DNA of 42,216 nucleotides from Bacteroidales bacterium (GTDB lineage: Bacteria > Bacteroidota > Bacteroidia > Bacteroidales > VadinHA17), in contig JAAZBN010000143.1 in the NCBI GenBank assembly GCA_012513795.1, forward strand, positions 1 through 42,216, read 5' to 3'. Numbering within the stretch: position 1 is the first letter of the stretch; every line of letters begins with the position of its first letter. This document shows, in pieces, positions 32,224 to 41,486 of this stretch. The translations under genes were made by a program, and so were the position numbers. A model generated the notes under the pieces. It was not told the DNA's origin. It saw nothing but the letters and a program-made list of their open reading frames with translations, and made no database searches.

Positions 32224-35205
32224 GTGTTGGTTGGATTTACAAACTGGTTAATTGCGTTGATTCTCTCCTGGGCATTGAACATGCCCGGTGAGAGAATCAA
32301 TTATGGTGATTTTATTTCCCATCTTATTGACTTTGAGCACCTGGCTAAACTTCCGGCTTGTGGAGAGAAACAATTTATACTGGCAGGAAATAATTACAGT
32401 ACCGGTTATTATAATCCGGACTTCTTATACAACTGGGATATTACTTCAGATGTTCCAACCGGATTCCCCTTTAAGAAAGGAGATGACCTGGTTCTGGCAG
32501 AGGTAAAAGGTCCCGGGGTGATAAACTGGCTGTGGTTTGCTATCCCCGGTGAGGGATCCGTGAAAGTCTTTCTGGATGAAGAAGAGACCCCGGTTTTTAA
32601 TGCCTCCATAAATGAATTGTTCAGGAATTTTAACCGGATTTATCCCAATCTGGTTTATCGAGCCGGAAGAAGTTTTAATTTCTTCATTCCGATACCCTTT
32701 CAGAAATCGTGCAGAATAGTTGCTGAAAAGGACTGGGGGGAGTATTACCGTGTTGGATTCAAAACATATCCGGGCGAAACGAATCTCCCCAGTCTTAAGG
32801 ATGGATTTGGCAAGAATGAAAGATTAGCACTTGATCAGTTGAACTCCAAAATGGGTCAGCGGGGATATATATCCGACCGGTCGCATAACGGAGAATCAAC
32901 AGATACCATTGTCGTCAGCATTCAGCCTGGTGAAACATTAACTGTTTTCCATTCCAAAGCCACCCGGGCAATTAGTTCAATGAACGTTTCCCTTGAACTT
33001 GGCCAGATAGTACCGGAAATAATCCTTCGCCAGGATGGACAGAACCTGAGACAACCTGGTCGCAGGAGGATAATCCCTGATACCCCTGATGACAAAAATG
33101 TCTTGCGTGAGCTTGTGCTGGCAATGTACTGGGATGGCGAAAAAAATCCGGGAGTATGGTCTCCGCTGGGCGATTTCTTCGGGACAGCCCCAGGCTGGAA
33201 TACATATCGCTCTTTACCTTCCGGGATGACACCGGATAAATTATACAGTCAATGGTTTATGCCATTCAGGAATGAAGCACTCATAACATTGCGGAATGAC
33301 GGATTGAAAGTCAGAAAACTTATTTTTGAAATCACGCACATTCCGCTTGAAGATCCGATAGAGAATTATGGAAGGTTTCATGTCTTATGGCAGGGAGATA
33401 ATTCCATGCGACAGCCCTCAGGTGAGCATGGAAGGGAATTGATGCTGTTATCCACAAAAGGAAAAGGAAGATTCTGCGGAATTATGCTCGATGCCTGCAA
33501 CCCAACCGGAAAGTGGTGGGGAGATTGCTCATATAATTTTATAATTGACCGGGAAAAGGCACCATCTGTTAAAGGGTATGGGCTTGATACTTATTTTGGA
33601 ACCTGGGGTAATAACTATTTCAGTGAAGCCTTCCACGCTCATAGTCTGATTGATCGCTCAATGACACAACGGAAACATGAAAGCCTCAACAGGTGGCATA
33701 TAACGGATAATATTCCATTTCATGAATCTCTGGATATCAGATTCGGTATGAATTTCCCCGAAACTGATTCTGTTTATTATAACGCCACAATGTTCTGGTA
33801 CCAGGAAGAGAGTCAACTCAAGGCATTTCAGCAAGCCCCCTTAGAAGCCCGCATTGATCGACATGTTGATTCTGAGTTCGGCATGGAAGATTGCCTGGAG
33901 GGTGAGGATCTGAAAATAGTTACATGCACTGGAGGTATTGCCATACCACTTTTCGTTGAAGGCTTGCATACCGGAGGATGGAGCGGAATGAGAGGGAAAG
34001 AACAACTATGGTGGAAGGATATTAAGGCCGGGGATACTTTAAAATTATCTGTACCATCAGAAGTTGATTCAGATTTTAAGGTCAGGATACAATTCATTAA
34101 AGGGGAAACCTATGGGCAATTTAAAGTCTACCTGGACGAAAAGCTGATAGATGGAAACCTGAATCTCAATCACAAAATGCTCGCACCCTCCGGCCCTGTT
34201 GATTACGGAATTCACAACCTGAGTAAGGGATTGCATTCATTGATGATTATTGCAGCCAAATCCTACTCAGCTGACTCAGATACATTTCAATTCGGGCTTG
34301 ATTACCTCCAGCTGGAGCCGTGGAAATATGACAGAGATCCTAATCCGAAGACTCAACATGTAGTTGCAGGCAACTTCTTTAAGATATATGAAGAAAACAA
34401 TATTAATGATCATTGTTTCATTCAGGGGCCTGATGGTAAATGGCATTTCTACGGTATCGGAGGTGGCAGGGGATTTGCCCACGGCACATCAATGAACCTT
34501 AAGGGCAGGGCCTGGACTTCCCAATCTTATCCCTTTCCTGTTGAATGGAATCCATGGAAAGAAATGCACCTCTGGGCACCCCATGTTGTAAAACATGATA
34601 GCACATATTATATGTACTATTGTGCCGGGGGAAAGACCGGAGCTATTTACCGTATGCATCTCGCTACCTCCCGTGATCTTCGTAACTGGACCAAATACAC
34701 AGGGAATCCGCTATTTATAGATGGTTTTGATGCACGCGACCCTATGATACTTAAGGTAGGTACACAATGGGTAATGTATTATTGTGCAAATACAAAGGCT
34801 CAGGGGGGCAATCATGTGGTAGCTTATCGCATAAGTAATGATCTGCTGAACTGGAGTGAAAGGCATATAGCATTTATTGATCCCCGACGGCATAAAGCGG
34901 GAGGACCAACAGAATCCCCTTTCGTTGTCCGCCGTGGAGACACTTTTTATCTTTTAATTGGTCCCCGCGAAGGTTATGTCGGGACTGATGTTTTTGCCTC
35001 AAAAGACCCGTTCAAATGGCATCTGGAGGATAAAGTCGGCCATATTGATTCTCACGCTGCCGAAGTAGTACGTGATAGTGACGGGAAATGGTATGTCAGT
35101 CATTCTGGTGTTGGAGAAGGAGGTTTGTTTTTAGCTCCTTTATACTGGAATGACGGCATAGATGATAAAGATACCTCGCTTCCTGTCCCCGGGCTTTTGC
35201 CGTGA
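32224..35205 (+). CDS. GH172-like (DUF2961) domain fused to a GH43/GH32-clan-like five-bladed propeller
   Basis: The 993-residue protein has two enzyme-like modules. Residues of about 25-480 match DUF2961/GH172, a family with difructose-anhydride and furanosidase activities: GPGVINWLWFAIP, MYWDGEKNPGVWSPLGDFFG and the WWG motif. The two acidic positions that are glutamates in typical members (WWGE and (S/T)EDYF) read WWGD (Asp434) and LDTYF (Asp455). A linker of β-sandwich type follows. From about residue 725 a five-bladed propeller carries WAPHVVKHDSTYYMYY and a probable triad: Asp729 (NDHCFIQ), Asp839 (ARDPMIL) and Glu897 (PTESPFVV). The GTG start gives a hydrophobic N-terminus (WLIALILSWAL) acting as a signal; the next ATG (32281) would lose it. 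Furanoside hydrolysis is an inference. Confidence 0.8.
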   Translation: MLVGFTNWLIALILSWALNMPGERINYGDFISHLIDFEHLAKLPACGEKQFILAGNNYSTGYYNPDFLYNWDITSDVPTGFPFKKGDDLVLAEVKGPGVINWLWFAIPGEGSVKVFLDEEETPVFNASINELFRNFNRIYPNLVYRAGRSFNFFIPIPFQKSCRIVAEKDWGEYYRVGFKTYPGETNLPSLKDGFGKNERLALDQLNSKMGQRGYISDRSHNGESTDTIVVSIQPGETLTVFHSKATRAISSMNVSLELGQIVPEIILRQDGQNLRQPGRRRIIPDTPDDKNVLRELVLAMYWDGEKNPGVWSPLGDFFGTAPGWNTYRSLPSGMTPDKLYSQWFMPFRNEALITLRNDGLKVRKLIFEITHIPLEDPIENYGRFHVLWQGDNSMRQPSGEHGRELMLLSTKGKGRFCGIMLDACNPTGKWWGDCSYNFIIDREKAPSVKGYGLDTYFGTWGNNYFSEAFHAHSLIDRSMTQRKHESLNRWHITDNIPFHESLDIRFGMNFPETDSVYYNATMFWYQEESQLKAFQQAPLEARIDRHVDSEFGMEDCLEGEDLKIVTCTGGIAIPLFVEGLHTGGWSGMRGKEQLWWKDIKAGDTLKLSVPSEVDSDFKVRIQFIKGETYGQFKVYLDEKLIDGNLNLNHKMLAPSGPVDYGIHNLSKGLHSLMIIAAKSYSADSDTFQFGLDYLQLEPWKYDRDPNPKTQHVVAGNFFKIYEENNINDHCFIQGPDGKWHFYGIGGGRGFAHGTSMNLKGRAWTSQSYPFPVEWNPWKEMHLWAPHVVKHDSTYYMYYCAGGKTGAIYRMHLATSRDLRNWTKYTGNPLFIDGFDARDPMILKVGTQWVMYYCANTKAQGGNHVVAYRISNDLLNWSERHIAFIDPRRHKAGGPTESPFVVRRGDTFYLLIGPREGYVGTDVFASKDPFKWHLEDKVGHIDSHAAEVVRDSDGKWYVSHSGVGEGGLFLAPLYWNDGIDDKDTSLPVPGLLP

Positions 35206-35285
35206 GATTCATGTAACTCATCAGCATGCCGTAATGCTCATGGGATCTGGATCAAACAGATTAGGTAGCCTCAAAAGAAATTAGA

Positions 35286-37316
35286 ATGATCCGATATATT
35301 CTTGCATCTCTTTTCACGGTTATTTCATCAGCTGTCATCTCACAGGAGGCGGTCACCCATATAGTAAACTTATTGCCTGACGGTTCTTTTTCACCAAAAT
35401 ATTTATTTGTAAGAGACGGAGATACTGTCCAATGGAACTTCTGTGAACGTTCAGATAATATAATTCCTGTGGATTCCATTGATTCAGGTTCAGGCATGTC
35501 AATTAAATATAGGGCATATAACCCTGATGACCCAAATGAATTTACAGGACCCTTACCCATAGCAGTGTCCGGTGTGTTCACTCAGAGCCCGGAAAGCCCT
35601 TCGGCAGGATTCAAAGCTTATACCCTGGGGGAATCACCATGCGAACCAGCAGCATTTGCCGGTAATCAAATCTTATGCAGTAATGGGGTTGATTATGCTA
35701 CAATGGACTGGACCTGGCAGCAACCGGGGATAACCGGGGTCAATATCAGGATGCGATGGAATGAGATCCATCTTGGCCCAGGTGTTTTCGACTGGAGTAT
35801 ACTGGACAGAGAAATAAAAAAAGCTGTCGAAAACGGGAAAATGTACAATCTTACATTTAAGGCAGGTGGCCAGGGTACACCTGATTGGATTTTCAATCCG
35901 AGAATAGCTGGTGATTATACAGTTAATCCGGTTACCATTCAACTGGTAAAAGATGGAGGAAATTCCTGCTATGTACCATGGACTCTTGGCAGTCCGGCAG
36001 ATACCAATTACCTACATCATTATTTTGAATTGTGGAAAGCCGCTGCTGCCCACCTGAAGGAGAAAAATGCCTTTTACCGGGCCCTGGCATATGTTAAACC
36101 CTCTGGTTTGAATGAAATATCGCCAGAAAACAAACTTCCGAGGGGCTGTGACTCCATATGCAATGTGGTCATATGTAACGACAGAGCCTGGGCGGAGGAA
36201 GGAAATTATACCCCTGATGCCTTGTATGCATTTTACAGCAAACAGACCACCCTGCTGGCAGAGTTATTCCCTGAAAAGTACATGAGCTATATGCTGATAC
36301 AGAATGGATTTCCTCTGATAAACAACTACAGTGAATACATGGAACCGCTGACAGAACCACTTCCCGGTCCGTTGCTGCAAACGGTGACAATCCTGGAGAA
36401 CGGGAGGCTGGAACAGGGACTTAGGTTTGTTGTGCAGCATAACGGAGTGGGACCAAGGCCACAGGACAGAAATCCTCCATTGGAGCCCTGTCCCAATGAG
36501 GGCATACATCCGGCGGCAGGTCCCTTTGCCTTTGCAGGCATGGGTTGTCCAAATCCTTTCGTTCTGAGGGAAGGAGAGCATGGCCAGATAACAGCTTTTC
36601 AAACTGTCAATGCTACAGGTGATGCCTTAAATCCATCAGGTGTTTCAGATCCCTTGACCCTGGAGTCAGCCATCAGGAATGTGTGGGACAACTCGGATGG
36701 CATATTCCTGGAAATTTATGAACAACGCTTCTGGGAAGCCGAAATGAACGGACATGTGCTTGACCCGGGTGCGACTGGAAGAACTATCGGAGAATGGAAT
36801 GAGCTCTTCCATCAGCGCAGAAAGGAATTCTGGCCGGAACTTCCCGATCCTTTTCCAATGAGTCACTATCATGTATTCAAGTACAATAAAACACAATCCG
36901 ATGAAAATCAAGTGCTTTATTATGTAAATGCCTCCAAAACCTCCACAGAAAGAGCCGATAATCCATACGGAGCAGTCATTATTCTCCCAAGTGGCCCCAA
37001 TTCCTCGGAAAACCTTCTGGAAACAGGCAGTAGAAATAAAGTGCTGTGTTATCCGAATCCGTTTGAGGAGTCAGTCTCCATTAACTATAACGTGCAAAAG
37101 CCCGGACCGGTTGAAATAGTCATCCTGGATCCTATGGGAAGAATGCAGGATGTATTGATCAGCTCATTTCAGACGCCAGGGGATTATACGATTGAATATG
37201 CAGGTAACCCTTCCGGCGGCTTCCATCTTCTCCCGGGGGTATACTTCCTGAAAACAACCATATCCGGACAAACAACTGTTAGTAAAATTATTAAGACCCT
37301 AAACAAAAGTCCATGA
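35286..37316 (+). CDS. T9SS-sorted TIM-barrel glycosidase-like protein with N-terminal cupredoxin-like segment
   Basis: The 676-residue protein has a signal peptide (MIRYILASLFTVISSAVISQ). Residues of about 24-60 resemble the first strands of a plastocyanin-like domain (LPDGSFSPKYLFVRDGDTVQ). The following region has no copper-ligand histidine pattern (WNFCERSDNIIPV), so it is partial or degenerate. From about residue 110 to 470 the pattern fits a (β/α)8 hydrolase: MRWNEIHLGPGVFDWSILDR, LTFKAGGQGTPDWIF, AYVKPSGLNEISPE and GIFLEIYEQRF. Possible catalytic Glu residues lie in LNEI and FLEIYE. The last 80 residues are a type A T9SS sorting domain (CYPNPFEESVSINY, LLPGVYFLKT, KIIKTLNKSP). It is probably cell-surface. 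The hydrolase family was not recognised. The stop overlaps the next gene (ATGA). Confidence 0.72.
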   Translation: MIRYILASLFTVISSAVISQEAVTHIVNLLPDGSFSPKYLFVRDGDTVQWNFCERSDNIIPVDSIDSGSGMSIKYRAYNPDDPNEFTGPLPIAVSGVFTQSPESPSAGFKAYTLGESPCEPAAFAGNQILCSNGVDYATMDWTWQQPGITGVNIRMRWNEIHLGPGVFDWSILDREIKKAVENGKMYNLTFKAGGQGTPDWIFNPRIAGDYTVNPVTIQLVKDGGNSCYVPWTLGSPADTNYLHHYFELWKAAAAHLKEKNAFYRALAYVKPSGLNEISPENKLPRGCDSICNVVICNDRAWAEEGNYTPDALYAFYSKQTTLLAELFPEKYMSYMLIQNGFPLINNYSEYMEPLTEPLPGPLLQTVTILENGRLEQGLRFVVQHNGVGPRPQDRNPPLEPCPNEGIHPAAGPFAFAGMGCPNPFVLREGEHGQITAFQTVNATGDALNPSGVSDPLTLESAIRNVWDNSDGIFLEIYEQRFWEAEMNGHVLDPGATGRTIGEWNELFHQRRKEFWPELPDPFPMSHYHVFKYNKTQSDENQVLYYVNASKTSTERADNPYGAVIILPSGPNSSENLLETGSRNKVLCYPNPFEESVSINYNVQKPGPVEIVILDPMGRMQDVLISSFQTPGDYTIEYAGNPSGGFHLLPGVYFLKTTISGQTTVSKIIKTLNKSP

Positions 37317-38320
37317 ATAATATCATTCCTACCCTGTTTCTTTACTTGTTCCTTCCGGCATTGCTTTGTGCAGAGGACACCGGCAGAACCGACTGCATTA
37401 TATCATCGGGGAATCTTGACCGTCATTTTATTGTATATAAACCTGCCGGAGAATCAAACCGGCCTTCACCGGTGGTATTCATGTTTCACGGAGCAAGTGG
37501 CAACGGAGAGCGATTCTATAATATTTCCGGATGGAAAGAAAAAGCCGACAGTGTGGGCTTTATTGCTGTTTTCCCCACTGCAAAAAGGTATTGTCTAAAG
37601 GGTGATGATGGAACTCGTTTGGTAACCAGATGGAATGCGGGCACTCTTGAAAAAGAGATTTGTGAAAGCGAGACCCTTGCTGATGATGTGCTGTTCTTCA
37701 GAGACATGGTGTCGTACCTAAAAGAGAATCACAGCGTTGACTGCAGGAGGATTTATGCCTCGGGATTTTCTGACGGAGCTAATTTTGTAAGCCTTCTTAC
37801 AATTAAGGCTTCGGATATACTGGCTGCCACTGCAGTGGTGGCAGGAATGCTGCAGGACACTACCTTGCAGACGAAATCCCCGATTCCTTTCTTTCTGGCT
37901 GTCGGACAAAAGGAAATTCTGCTTGCCGGGCCGGATGGAGAAGCACTTCCTCTCAGCCCTGAGGTTATTGAAAAACACAGATTACTGATGGGAATTATAA
38001 ACAGAATGGTTGATAGACTTAGCCTTGAAAGGGAATATGTAGTAAAAGAAAATGAGCATTTTCTGGAATTGGTTTACAGCAAGAGCCGTATGAATGCCGG
38101 CAACCAGCTGAGGTTTGCACTTATTGGTAATCTCGGACACAATTACCCTAACGGCAGAAACCATCCCCTGGTGATTGCAGACGTTTTTTGGGAGTTTTTC
38201 AAGGATAAAGTAAAAAGTCCCGTCCCCAATCAGGAAGATATCAGTTACGGACCCTTTGAAAACAATGTGCCGGGTTTATATTTTCAGTTACCTGCTAAAA
38301 CATTAATCTCTTCCAATTGA
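37313..38320 (+). CDS. PHB-depolymerase/CE1-type secreted esterase
   Basis: The 335-residue α/β-hydrolase has a signal peptide (PTLFLYLFLPALLCA). It matches the LpqC/PHB-depolymerase-like esterases that include feruloyl and acetyl-xylan esterases. VVFMFHGASGNGERF is the oxyanion-hole HG motif. The nucleophile serine lies in YASGFSDGANFVSLL (GFSDG). A late GNLGHNYPNGRNHP supplies the catalytic histidine, as in other members. It overlaps the T9SS-sorted hydrolase by four bases and is followed 20 bases later by the sulfatase, so it belongs to the PUL operon. Removing acyl or feruloyl side groups from the target polysaccharide is the likely role. Which ester it cuts cannot be decided here. Confidence 0.82.
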   Translation: MNNIIPTLFLYLFLPALLCAEDTGRTDCIISSGNLDRHFIVYKPAGESNRPSPVVFMFHGASGNGERFYNISGWKEKADSVGFIAVFPTAKRYCLKGDDGTRLVTRWNAGTLEKEICESETLADDVLFFRDMVSYLKENHSVDCRRIYASGFSDGANFVSLLTIKASDILAATAVVAGMLQDTTLQTKSPIPFFLAVGQKEILLAGPDGEALPLSPEVIEKHRLLMGIINRMVDRLSLEREYVVKENEHFLELVYSKSRMNAGNQLRFALIGNLGHNYPNGRNHPLVIADVFWEFFKDKVKSPVPNQEDISYGPFENNVPGLYFQLPAKTLISSN

Positions 38321-38340
38321 TGTAAATAAAAATTTCTATA

Positions 38341-39969
38341 ATGAAAAATAACTCCCCACTACCTCTTCTTGGACTTGGAACCCTGGCCTGTCTTCCCTGT
38401 AATGCTTCCTGTGATTCCGTGGTGACAAATCAACCCAATATAATTTTCATTATCTGTGATGATCTGAACGATGCCATAACAGGCTTCGGAGGGCATCCCC
38501 AGGCCATTACCCCTAACATCGACAAGATGGTAAGCAAAGGCGTGAGATTTATTAATGCTCAGAACAATAACCCGGTTAGCGGGCCCAGCCGAGCAAGTCT
38601 CATTACCGGGCTTTACCCCCATACCTCAGGCTACTTCGGTTACAATTTCAATCATATTCACTGGAGAACCAATCCTGTTCTGAAAGAATCAATGACACTT
38701 TTTGATTTTTTCCGGGCTAATGGATACAAAGTGCTCGGAACCGGAAAGGTATTCCATAATACCCAGGAAGAATGGTCCTCATTCGATGAATACGGTCATG
38801 AACCCAGTTGGGGACCATGGCCATGGGATGGTACTTCTGATACTGTTTATTCCTTTGATCAGCTAGCCGAGACAGCTAATGCAGCCTTCCACCATGATTT
38901 TGCAGAAGGTTTTTTTATGATCACCGACCAATTCGGCCGACTGTCCGATATCCCGGTTATCGCTCCTGACAATGAAAAAGGGATTCCGGGCTATACTGGT
39001 TGGCGTTTATATCACAAACCCTTCCGGTATGTTACTAGGGGCGACCGGGATCTCATGCCTGATGAGCTGAATGCAGAATGGGCAGGAGAAAAACTCAGGG
39101 AAAAACATGACAAGCCTTTTTTGCTGTGTATAGGAATGAACAGACCCCATGCCCCTACCTTTGCTCCCGACGAATATTTTGATCTTTTCCCAATCGAGGA
39201 GGTCAAATTGGCCATCATTAAAGATGGTGATACGGAAGATTGTGCTGACATACTTGTTCCCCCTGGTGCAGATGCCAGTGCTCTTGGATTCAGGAGGTAT
39301 GAAAACTATATCCGGCAGGGTGGAACAGAACTGCTAAGAAAATGGACCCAGGCCTACCTGGCCAACATTGCTTTTGTAGATGACCAGATAGGGAAAATTA
39401 TGGATGCGCTTGAAGCAGGTAACTATGCAGATAATACATGGGTGATCTTTACCAGTGACCATGGTTACCACATGGGAGAGAAAGAATACCTCTTTAAAAA
39501 TTCACTGTGGGAAGAATCCTGCAGGGTACCATTTATTGTTACCGGTCCGGGTGTTCCAGAAGGGAAAATCTGCGATCAGCCTATTTCATTAGTGGATCTG
39601 TATCCCACCTTAATTGATATTGCCGGCCTTAACACCGATTTCGTTACACCCCAAAAACTAGACGGTTATTCCATTGTTCCCCTGTTAAAAAATCCGGAGC
39701 ACGGCCAATGGAGAGGCCCTGATGCTGCCCTGACTTCAATCCATTCACTGGAAAGGCTTGACTCAGGTGAACCAGGAATCCCTGAACGACAGCATTACAG
39801 TCTCCGGACCAGGAAATACCGTTACATATTCTGCAACAACGGTGAAGAAGAATTATATGATCATGAGTCCGATCCATACGAATGGAACAATCTGGCTGAT
39901 GATCCGGATTACGCAACAATAAAGGAGGAGTTGAAAGCGGAAATGATAGCCTTCTTCAAAAAGAAATAG
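38341..39969 (+). CDS. S1-family sulfatase, serine-type (iduronate-2-sulfatase-like)
   Basis: The 542-residue protein belongs to the formylglycine-dependent S1 sulfatases, close to the iduronate-2-sulfatase/IdsA-like group. Metal ligands are in IIFIICDDLNDA (Asp40-Asp41). The maturation motif is Ser80-Gly-Pro-Ser-Arg in NPVSGPSRASLITG, so serine rather than cysteine would be converted to formylglycine. That conversion needs an anaerobic sulfatase-maturating radical-SAM enzyme, which is not in this window. TSDHGYHMGEKE, typical metal and substrate residues, and a C-terminal YDHESDPYEWNNLADD are also clear. The N-terminus (LPLLGLGTLACLPC) looks like a signal, possibly of a lipoprotein. Its presence implies that the PUL target carries sulfate esters; the sugar and position are unknown. 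Confidence 0.92.
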   Translation: MKNNSPLPLLGLGTLACLPCNASCDSVVTNQPNIIFIICDDLNDAITGFGGHPQAITPNIDKMVSKGVRFINAQNNNPVSGPSRASLITGLYPHTSGYFGYNFNHIHWRTNPVLKESMTLFDFFRANGYKVLGTGKVFHNTQEEWSSFDEYGHEPSWGPWPWDGTSDTVYSFDQLAETANAAFHHDFAEGFFMITDQFGRLSDIPVIAPDNEKGIPGYTGWRLYHKPFRYVTRGDRDLMPDELNAEWAGEKLREKHDKPFLLCIGMNRPHAPTFAPDEYFDLFPIEEVKLAIIKDGDTEDCADILVPPGADASALGFRRYENYIRQGGTELLRKWTQAYLANIAFVDDQIGKIMDALEAGNYADNTWVIFTSDHGYHMGEKEYLFKNSLWEESCRVPFIVTGPGVPEGKICDQPISLVDLYPTLIDIAGLNTDFVTPQKLDGYSIVPLLKNPEHGQWRGPDAALTSIHSLERLDSGEPGIPERQHYSLRTRKYRYIFCNNGEEELYDHESDPYEWNNLADDPDYATIKEELKAEMIAFFKKK

Positions 39970-40010
39970 CTGTGATGATGATTCAAAATTTATGTTAAAA
40001 ACATTTAATT

Positions 40011-41444
40011 ATGAAACAATTAACCCGACGGAGTTTCATGCGTACAATGGGATTTGGTGCCGTTGTAATGACCTTTCCTCCTTTTCCGAAAACTTGCTTC
40101 CAGGGAAACGACCTCGACAGGTTTGGCGGCCTGAAAGCCATTTCTTTTAATGCTAACGGGTATTTCAGGTTGGAAAAAGGAGATCGCTGGTGGCTGGTAA
40201 CTCCCGAGGGTAACGCCTTTCTTTCCTGGGGATTGAATCACCCCGATCCCGATTATATGTTGCAGGAGTACAACAGGAAATACTGGTCAGAAAAATTCGG
40301 TGCGGGCGATAGAGAGGATCCTGTATTTAAAAAGGCATTCATCAAAAAAGTGATGTACGACCTGGAGGTGTTTGGAATGAATACCATTGGCACCCATGCA
40401 AGGAAGGAGTATTATGAAACTTTAACTGTACCGTACATACAAGGACTTTTTTTTGTTAGCACACCTTACTGGAAAGGTCCTGTAGCAAGAGATTTTCCGG
40501 ATGTGTATGACCCGACCTTTGAAAGGAGATGTGACCAGATTGCCCGTCGGACGGTTGAACCCAGAAAGGATGATCCCTATCTTATCGGCTATACACTGAC
40601 CGACTGTCCCGTTCTCACAGACAGGGACGCAGCTGCCCACGGACAGGATCCCTGGGGTGGGCCAGCTCCGGAATCACCAACCTGGCCCAGGGTATTGAGA
40701 AACCTGGGACCTGAATCACCCGGGAAACAGGCGTTCGTGTTGATTATGAAAGATCGATATCCGAATATAAACGACTTCAACAAGGTTTACCAAACGATTT
40801 TCACTTCATGGGAAGAGCTCGCGGTTGCATATGAATGGAGCCCGATGAAAAGCAGTAAGGAAATCGATGATGCAGATGACAATCTAATCTTCCTGTTAAA
40901 CATCCTTAAGCAGTATTATGCGGTTGCATATGATGCTATCCGAAAATACGATACTAACCATCTCATTTTAGGCGATATAATCAATGCTCAGACCCCTCCG
41001 CCAGATGACGTTGTCTCACTGATGACCGGGTATTCTGACCTTGTGGCCTACCAGTTCTACGGGAGCTACGATGAACAGGTCACCCTTCTTGACAGATGGT
41101 CAGACATGGCAGGTAAACCCTTGTTCCATGCAGACTCCAGTTTCAGCGTGCCATACAAAGAAATGCCAAACCCCATCGGCAAAATCTGTCACGATACCAA
41201 GACCCGGGCCAACTGCTTTCTGGATTTTGCAACTCGTGCATTCGCCAGAAAAGATTTTGTTGGCTGGAATTGGTGTGGATGGATGGATTCATGGGAGAAG
41301 TGGAAAAAAACCCGACAACACACAGGCCTTCAAGATCCCTTTGGCAATTATCATCTTCCGATGCCAGATGCAATGTCATGGTTTGGTTCAAGGGTTTATA
41401 GTTTTGGAATGAATAAATACATGAATAAAATACCCGAATATTGA
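40011..41444 (+). CDS. Tat-exported agarase-like glycoside hydrolase candidate
   Basis: The 477-residue protein begins with a twin-arginine signal (TRRSFMRTMGFGAVVMTFPP), so it is folded before export. The mature part starts with the agarase-like hallmark RWWLVTPEGNAFLSWGLNH. A TIM-barrel pattern follows, including VFGMNTIGTHA, PYLIGYTLTDCPVLTD, DLVAYQFYGSYDEQ, KPLFHADSSFS and FVGWNWCGWMDSWEKW. At the usual acid/base strand, where related GH-A clan enzymes have Asn-Glu, this protein has Asp198-Cys-Pro. Asp375 in HADSS lies at the expected second catalytic strand. It may therefore represent an aspartate-based or uncharacterised group. Gaps to its neighbours are about 42 bases on each side. The enzyme class is likely; substrate is unknown. 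Confidence 0.72.
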   Translation: MKQLTRRSFMRTMGFGAVVMTFPPFPKTCFQGNDLDRFGGLKAISFNANGYFRLEKGDRWWLVTPEGNAFLSWGLNHPDPDYMLQEYNRKYWSEKFGAGDREDPVFKKAFIKKVMYDLEVFGMNTIGTHARKEYYETLTVPYIQGLFFVSTPYWKGPVARDFPDVYDPTFERRCDQIARRTVEPRKDDPYLIGYTLTDCPVLTDRDAAAHGQDPWGGPAPESPTWPRVLRNLGPESPGKQAFVLIMKDRYPNINDFNKVYQTIFTSWEELAVAYEWSPMKSSKEIDDADDNLIFLLNILKQYYAVAYDAIRKYDTNHLILGDIINAQTPPPDDVVSLMTGYSDLVAYQFYGSYDEQVTLLDRWSDMAGKPLFHADSSFSVPYKEMPNPIGKICHDTKTRANCFLDFATRAFARKDFVGWNWCGWMDSWEKWKKTRQHTGLQDPFGNYHLPMPDAMSWFGSRVYSFGMNKYMNKIPEY

Positions 41445-41486
41445 TAAGGAACCTAACTTATGTCCATAACACAAAAATCCAGAGAT

